Shown one piece after another: positions 58,021 through 64,000 of a DNA stretch of 64,000 nucleotides; position 1 is the first letter of the stretch; the number at the start of each line of letters is the position of its first letter. The position numbers and the translations under genes were made by a program. The notes beneath the pieces are model-generated. The model made no database searches. It saw nothing but the letters and a program-made list of their open reading frames with translations, and had not been told where the DNA came from. The stretch comes from Hysterium pulicare CBS 123377 (taxonomy: Eukaryota; Ascomycota; Dothideomycetes; Hysteriales; Hysteriaceae): positions 62,001-126,000 of the forward strand of contig AJFK01000293.1 in the NCBI GenBank assembly GCA_000467715.1. The letters run 5' to 3'.

Positions 58021-58601
58021 GCGTCGCTGAGCAAACCGGGATGTAATCGACTCCTGACATTGTATTTTTGCGTTCGAGGAGTGTAAGAGTCAGGGTTTAG
58101 TCACATCTTTCATACAGGTTCTTCTCAGGGGTTTGTTTGAACTTTTTGTTACTCATATCCATCAAATGTCTAGAAAAAGGCACCTTTCTTCTCTGGTAGA
58201 TGCAAGCGCGGGCTGATGTCGCTGTTCTTGACACCATCTCTTCTGCTGGCATGCTTCGACCCATTTCGTCAACATTGTCAAAAGTACTTCACTGCAAAAT
58301 TGATTCACCGCCAAGACTAACAAACGGTGGAGTCATACTGTAGATGTCAACATCAGCTGATGCAGTCCTTGGCAGCGCGAGCTGCGTTTTATATCATTCA
58401 CTTAGCCAAGCGGTGAGCCCGCCCACTTATCTTTCTTCGCTCGCTCGAATTTCTTCGTCTTTCCTTCCACCACCTCATGAACTGAACCCAGCCTTTGCTT
58501 TGCAGCTCTCAAGACTCTCAGACACGACAACACTTACTCTCATTCACACGTCTTCGTTTCTGTTTTCGTCAACTGGACTCTTGTGCTAACGATACATCAG
58601 A
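58021..58601. promoter_or_regulatory. Upstream region of the 58602 gene
   Basis: 581 bp with a long pyrimidine-rich leader (about 58430-58600) before the start, typical of fungal promoters. No other gene seen. Confidence 0.4.
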
Positions 58602-59723
58602 ATGAGCGATGGTTACAGTCTCGTGGATGATGGGGTAGATTTCGATCTCCGCTGCCCTACTCTAGCTCAACGAGCTGCCAATGAGGCTCGTAGATGTCAA
58701 ATCGATGTCACCAAGAGCTATGTGGATGACGGCGTGGACTTCGAATCAAGGATGCCTATCGGCAGAGGAGCGACCAAACCCCTCAAATCTTGTCTCAAGG
58801 CCACTAAAGTGAGCCGCACCGCTCCACCTCAATACAAGCCCCGGGTTGTCGACTACTACTATCCGGAACTGGAGAGAGCACTCAAAGAGGAAATTCGAGG
58901 CACTCTTCGTGATTGGCATGCAATGATTTCAAGAGTTCGGGTCCCAGAAGTCACCAAGCCTAAGCAGACCATTCTCTTCCCGTACCTGAAGCCGCCTCCA
59001 TGGGTCCTCATTACCAGCAAAGATAAGAAGCGTGCTGTCCTCGTTAGAAGTGGCGATGAACCTATTATCAAGTTGCCGGGTCCACGACAAGAACGCCGCC
59101 CTCCTCAAACCACACCAAAGATTTCTAGGCAACCCGTCGTAGTGGACATTCCACAACCAAAGTATCACAACCTGATCAAGCCGGTCCCGCGACCTTCAGT
59201 CAATCGCACCAATGCAAAGGCTGTCCATTTCTCAAAGCACACTCAGGACTTGGGCGACAAGAAGGCAAATCGCCAGTTGTTCCCGGAGCTTGCTGGAGCT
59301 GAGGCAAAGAATGTGAGCGCAAAGCAGACTATCTCCAAAAGAAATAGATCGTCTCAGCTAACCATCAGACTCGACAGAGAACGACGGGCCCGGAACACGT
59401 CAATCCTCGCGCTAGACGCTCTGCTCCAGCGCCTGCCACCAAGAACATCATGAGCGGTGGCCTAGATGGGAACAGCAGAGGCGGCGGCCTGCCAGATGGG
59501 ATGTAGTACGTTGACCTTGCCCAACAATGGTATAAGTTGCTAACAATTGTACAGCTACGTTTCCAAAGGTGTCCTATACAAGTTCCCATATCCCCCAGTA
59601 GGCGTACCGTCTCGTCCAGCTGCAGTGCCTACTGCACAAAATACGACTGCGCGGCCATCCAATTACCAACGGCCGACGGTTGAGACCGTCTCCTCTTCGA
59701 ACGTTCCGCGAAGTTTGAAGTAA
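58602..59723 (+). CDS. Unknown basic protein with duplicated VDDGVDF motif
   Basis: Three exons (58602-59312, 59369-59502, 59555-59723) give 337 aa. The first intron (56 nt) ends with CTAACCATCAG, a good branch and acceptor; unspliced reading would give a 283-residue product ending PPRTS. The splice instead joins AEAKN to TRQRTTGPEHVNPRARRSAP and leads through a second intron to YVSKGVLYKFPYPPVGVPSR. The N-terminus holds two copies of one motif: YSLVDDGVDFDLRCP (5-19) and KSYVDDGVDFESRMP (38-52). A central region has PKQTILFPYLKPPPWVLI. The protein is basic, Pro-rich and probably nuclear or cytosolic. I do not recognise it. The Gly-rich stretch MSGGLDGNSRGGGLPDG precedes the last exon. Confidence 0.6.
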
Positions 59724-60100
59724 AAGACGTTGTGAAAAGTGGGCCTCGGCGGGGAATACACAGCTTGTTGTTACAGACGTATCGGCTGTGCGTACATGCA
59801 GGTTGGCTTTTGTCAAAAACTTATTTCTGTCTTATTTTCATCTCACGTCCGACCCATAACTGGTTGGATTTCAAGGCCATTCGATTGCAGAGATGCTGCT
59901 ATGAGGCGGCTATGTTGGGGCTACATTTTTGTTTTATTCTATTTCTTATCCCTTATGTCTTTGTTTGGGTTTCTCTGGATGGCAGAAGCTGAATCCCCTC
60001 TCAAGGCGGATGCATCTGCTATGCACAGGTCTGGATGGATATCTGGCCCCCGGCTTCTTGTTTTTTTTCTTTTCGAAGGCTTTTCTGTCCTCTTTTCGGT

Positions 60101-60210
60101 CCTTCACTATCACTGTCTTTCTATTTCCCCTTCACTATCACTCCTTTTTTATCCCCCCCTCATTATCACGGGTCTTTATTCCCCCTCATTATCACGAGTC
60201 TTTTATTCTC
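60101..60210. repeat. Degenerate 26-28 bp tandem repeat, four units
   Basis: The core TTCACTATCAC / CTCATTATCAC begins at 60103, 60131, 60159 and 60185, each followed by a T/C-rich tail. The plus strand is almost purely pyrimidine with short A/G interruptions. Confidence 0.7.
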
Positions 60211-60224
60211 ACACACTGACGGCA

Positions 60225-60250
60225 TGACTTGCACGACTTGCACGACTTGT
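60225..60250. repeat. 9-bp tandem repeat, three units
   Basis: TGACTTGCA, CGACTTGCA and CGACTTGTA occur in direct succession. Confidence 0.7.
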
Positions 60251-61722
60251 ATCAATATCTGGGCATTATTGTATTTTAGCTTCACTTCCCAATATATGGA
60301 TCAGCGTGGGTCCCCCAAAATAACCGCGTGCTTCCGTGAATCAGAAATCGTAAAGCAATGGGGGGAAGTTGTCTCAGTGAAATGAGACGAAGTTGAATGG
60401 CTATGGTGGTCTGAGAAACTTTGACATGAATGAGCGAGGCTGAAATGAAACATCGGTGCTGCCGATGACGCTGTGGCCCCTAAGCCAGTGAGGGTTGCGG
60501 ACATCGATTTGACAATGCTAAGCGCAGAAGACGTGAAAGTATAATGCAGAAAAATTATGGCTCTATATGGTTCTATATCTTGAGAGAATGTTGGAGATAT
60601 GCCTGTCTTAACCGTTTCCTTTTGGAGATGAGCTATCCAAACACCGATATGCAGCACGGCAGGCAGCGCGAACAAGCTCGACGCGCTCTCTGGAAAACCA
60701 AGATGCAAATGACGTGCTATTGAAACTTGACATTATACACAGCATTCGATGACAGCATGAGGAAACGCAACTGCTGGCTGACGTCCATCTTCAATCAATC
60801 CGCCACACGCCTGTCAAAACAATCGCGGATCAGCGCAGGAAGATGGTGTGACTGCTTCAACTCAAGTCTCGCATAACATGCACAAGAGAAAGCGCTGGGC
60901 TTATGCTGGATATAATATACGTGCATCCGCCCAGTGAACACGTTCGGCTCGTCTGCATCGCGTCCGTGTCTTCTGCGCGTAACCTGGCAGAAGCGGCGCA
61001 GGGAGTGCAGGACGTCGGTGGATCATGGTGTCGGCGGCAGATGATGGGAGCCAATACCCTTCGGCGCATTGATTGAGAAGCTCGCAGTGCGACCCGGGAT
61101 GTCTTTGCCTCAGGCCATGCAGAAACAAGATTTGGCCATGAGAGTGAATGGTTATAGATTAGTGCTGCCCCGGCGACGCGGAGAAGAGGCGTTTCTATTT
61201 AGGAGATGCTTGGACCTGGATGCCGTGCCCGCGCTATCACCACCAACACAACACGCCTTAACGCGTTCACTCTCCCTGTGCGAGAAGCTCCTTTACCACT
61301 TCCAGCAGTAGTCGAGAACAGGCCTTGTCCTACACGCTACTCTTGTAAATCCGATATACACTCTCGCCACCCTCCTCTTCTCCCTTTCTCCAGGCTTGCT
61401 CTCCCCCAAGACCTCCCTCAACTTGACGTCCTAAGCTCTCTCTAATTCACGGCCTAAAAGACCTTCAATTGTCACGCATCAACACAAAAGCATCTTCTGG
61501 AACTTCAACTCTTCAATCCGACCGTGTTTTCCTCATTCTGCTCCGCGTCTCATCCTTTCATCTCAACAGCCTCGTTTTCGACAGCTTCTCATTGCAATTC
61601 ACGAAGCAATTTATACTCAATTGCAATCAGCCTTAAGCCTTTTGGATTGAGGGATTTATCTTTGAAAGATTGCTTTCCTTTCGAAGCTTTAAGCCTGCAC
61701 CTCAGGCTCATTGTTTACCAAC

Positions 61723-63038
61723 ATGACCACTTATATTACCCCGCGTCAGCCATTCGCTGCTCTCGACACCTCGAGGTTCCAAACTCTAACGAGTGTCAAG
61801 AACCGACAGAATGGTATGGTTCAATAAGCCAATAGCAATTGTCCTATGCTAACAACCCACTTGCAGCCATTCCAACAACCTTTTCGTCTCCACTGAAGCC
61901 AACTCAATCCGGTTCTGCCAAACGCCGCTATTCGTCTTCGACTTTTGAGGATGAAGATTCGGAAAATGTCGACCCTTCAATCTTCAATTCACCCACCAAG
62001 CGTTCAAAGACTAGCGATGGTTTCTCGAAACCGTCTCAATTCTGCCTCACCACATCGTCTCAATCCGCGAGGACTAGCCCTTTGACTACTTACTCAGAGC
62101 GCACTTCTACTACTCCCGCGTCAATGCCTTCAGTCCGCAAAGCCCTCGCATCTCCCAGCTCCGTGAACTCGACACCTATAAGTATGAGCCGTGGCTCCCC
62201 AAAGCACAAGCGCGTTGGCATCCTCTCCAAACGTCGGAACTCTAGCTCCCCATTTAGGCGTGTAGATCCACCTTCCTTCGCCCGTAATAGCAGCCCAGGC
62301 TTGCCTTTCTCGATCGATGCAGCTCTCAACGGTACCATCTCTACACCTACCACAAAGCCAGCGCCCTTGGAAGTGCCGACACTCGAGGAGGCTATGCCCA
62401 AGTCCTGGTTCTTTGAAATCCACGAAGACACTGCTGAACAGGAAGCGACCAATCTTATGGAACATTCTGCCTGCACTCTGGATATTAGCTCGGACGATGA
62501 CTGCGAAACGAAGCTGAGGAACGAGGAGACGGAGAGAGGGAAGGAAAACATACCACCACCGGACTGGGTCACTGCACCTCTCGCTGCTTCCGCAAACGTT
62601 GCCGGCTCGGACAGAATGGACATTGCTGAGGTTGCCCAAGCACCTTCTACAGAGCACGTTAAGCTTCCCAAACTGAAGCGTGCACTAGCTCAAGATGCCA
62701 TGGACCAAGACCGCTCGCCACTGTCAGACCTCCCTGCCGCTGATTACTACGGCGAGGGACTCGATGCTTCTTCTTTTGTCACTGTTGATGCTGCCCCCGA
62801 GAAGCCCTCTGGTCTGTCCAAGGAATTCGACTTCGCTGTCCCAGCTCTTCCGGAGCAGACAGTCACCAAGGAACTCGAAGAGAAACCCGAAGTTCCAGCC
62901 GTGTCAGAAACAGAAATTCCAATCTACAGCGACGAAACCGCCAATGTTTCTGCTCCCGTCGAACCTTCAGAGTCTCTTGCAGTTCTTGCAGAAGTCGTGC
63001 CTGAGTCGGTCGATCCCTGTGCAGAGGCCACACTTTAG
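61723..63038 (+). CDS. Disordered protein with KEN box and conserved acidic C-terminal motif
   Basis: Two exons (61723-61813, 61867-63038) give 420 aa. The true start is MTTYITPRQPFAALDTSRFQ in the first exon; a Met at 61839 in the second reading frame lies inside the intron and is rejected. The protein is Ser/Thr/Pro-rich with many S/T-P sites and basic patches (KHKRVGILSKRRNSSSPFRR, AKRRYSSS). It contains SENVDPSIFNSPTKRSK and ERGKENIPPPDW, the latter a KEN box, the degron recognised by the anaphase-promoting complex. A conserved-looking motif, RSPLSDLPAADYYGEGLDAS, lies near residue 305. I recall similar fungal proteins listed only as hypothetical. A cell-cycle role is inference from the KEN box. 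Confidence 0.75.
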
Positions 63039-64000
63039 TTGGCGATTGCACGCGTTTGGTCTGTGCCCTATTCATCTGTGATCGGCTATTGTCCAGTCCC
63101 TTGACTTCATCTTGCACTAATTTATTGATCTTCCCTGTGGCCTTACTGATCGTTCGGCGTCAGGCAGTGCTTTCAAGCCAGTTGTCCCCACCATTAAGAC
63201 AGCGATTTTCCTTCTTACGTCCCATCGTAAGAATAGGTTGCTAGCTCTTAGTGGGAAGGTGGGCTGGCCTTGTTGACGATGCCTGATCGCCTTACGTACC
63301 AGCAAAAGGTCGTTAGGATATCATAACATTCTATGCTCAGACAAGCCAAGGACCTCTTCAACAACCCGTCGCATTTTGAACATGGCAGATCCACTATTAC
63401 CTTTCCTCCCTGGTCGCACTTATTGATTCCCATTTCCCTAACTTCCTGACTTTCATTTCCTGGGTAATAAATAGGTCGGAGGTGTTGCTTATCTGGCGTC
63501 CTGGCGATCCCGTCCGATCGTTGTTTGGCTTGGCGTTCAATGGGTTTTCCGTCTTGTTCTTAGCCTGTTCTGTTTTTTTGGCTTTTGTCTTTTATCGGCT
63601 GAGTGTTGCTTGGTTCTTGTTTTTGATGGAGTGGATGTCTGGGTACTCATGTAGTGTGAGAGCACTGCTTTGGACAGTAGAACACTCGGAATATACAAGA
63701 TACCACCTAATCCTTATTTGAGTATCTTTGATACTCGATAATCCTGCATCTTCGCTTGATGTCTAAGTTGTTGGTGGGGGACGTAAAGTCATCGCGTCTG
63801 GCGCTTATACCTCTCCTATTCCATTTTGAACATATGACGACCCAAGGGAGTTGACATGAAACAACTTTATGTTCCAGAGTGTTGTTGTTTTGAGGAAGTT
63901 TCGTACGCCGCTCATGGAGAAAAAGCAACCTTTCCACCTGCTTCTCACACGTTCCTCAAAAAGTACCCTACAAAATCCACTCTCCTTACATGGATAGCAA
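63039..64000. other. 3' flank and intergenic region to window end
   Basis: About 1 kb with only short reading frames (63482-63721, 63707-63937). No gene supported. Confidence 0.4.

Larger units (their letters stand above)
59724..61722. other. Intergenic region with pyrimidine-rich degenerate repeats
   Basis: 2 kb gap. It contains a T/C-rich degenerate tandem repeat (60101-60210), a 9-bp repeat (60225-60250) and, near its right end, the promoter and long CT-rich leader of the 61723 gene (about 61340-61720). Reading frames here are compositional and not supported. Confidence 0.45.

Noticed and set aside
61839-61866. Met at 61839 as start of the KEN-box protein
   Set aside because: It lies inside a well-formed intron (GTATGG...TTGCAG). 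The exon at 61723 gives a better N-terminus in frame.

Overview
This is a stretch of a filamentous ascomycete (Pezizomycotina) nuclear genome. The evidence is short introns of about 45-80 nt with GTATGT/GTAAGT-type donors and CTAAC/CTGAC branch sites, compact divergent gene pairs, and filamentous-fungal gene content: septin Cdc12/AspC, a NUDT21/CFIm25 homologue, DUF4048 and 2EXR/F-box-like proteins, an AA9 monooxygenase and a cellobiose dehydrogenase. Gene content and base composition fit a plant-litter or plant-associated Leotiomycete, but that class assignment is inference. I support 29 protein-coding genes. I see no tRNA or rRNA gene, no CRISPR and no intact mobile element. For 27 genes I traced the reading frame exon by exon; for the 26 complete ones the coding exons sum to a multiple of three.

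Layout. 1-4.9 kb: PWP2 (cut by the left edge), divergent from septin CDC12, then an unknown coiled-coil protein. 5.2-10.5 kb: a divergent pair made of a secreted AA9 lytic polysaccharide monooxygenase and a three-domain cellobiose dehydrogenase (haem domain, GMC flavin domain, CBM1). This is the clearest functional unit: CDH is the known electron donor to AA9 enzymes. 10.6-17.5 kb: a type I membrane protein with a PPxY tail, pICln, the WD40 scaffold WDR83/MORG1, and an ACT-domain (CASTOR-like) protein. 17.5-21 kb: a 3.5 kb stretch without a supported gene. 21-28.9 kb: a four-helix membrane protein, a small duplicated Cys-cluster protein, an 810-residue coiled-coil protein, LCL2, NOP10 and NOB1. 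28.9-36.4 kb: a gene-poor stretch with one unfamiliar three-exon gene and one 2EXR/F-box-like gene. 36.4-43.4 kb: TIM22, a DUF4048 protein and a GCK-III/STE20 kinase. 45-50.4 kb: a second 2EXR/F-box-like gene, the NatC subunit NAA38, a mitochondrial protein and a divergent protein kinase. 51.3-58 kb: three small-molecule enzymes (SDR, dienelactone-hydrolase family, class III CoA-transferase), CFIm25/NUDT21 and a membrane-anchored dephospho-CoA kinase. 58.6-63 kb: two unfamiliar nuclear-looking proteins.

Notable points are the CDH/LPMO pair, two GC-AG introns, 11- and 14-nt microexons, a 15-nt last coding exon that carries the final cysteine of the CDH cellulose-binding module, and several genes whose correct form appears only after splicing (NAA38, the 46.9 kb mitochondrial protein, the 58.6 and 61.7 kb proteins, the 32.2 kb gene). 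No previously undescribed multi-gene system stands out. The most open items are the duplicated Cys-cluster protein at 22.2-22.6 kb, the degenerate kinase at 48.3-50.4 kb and the orphan gene at 32.2-33.1 kb.
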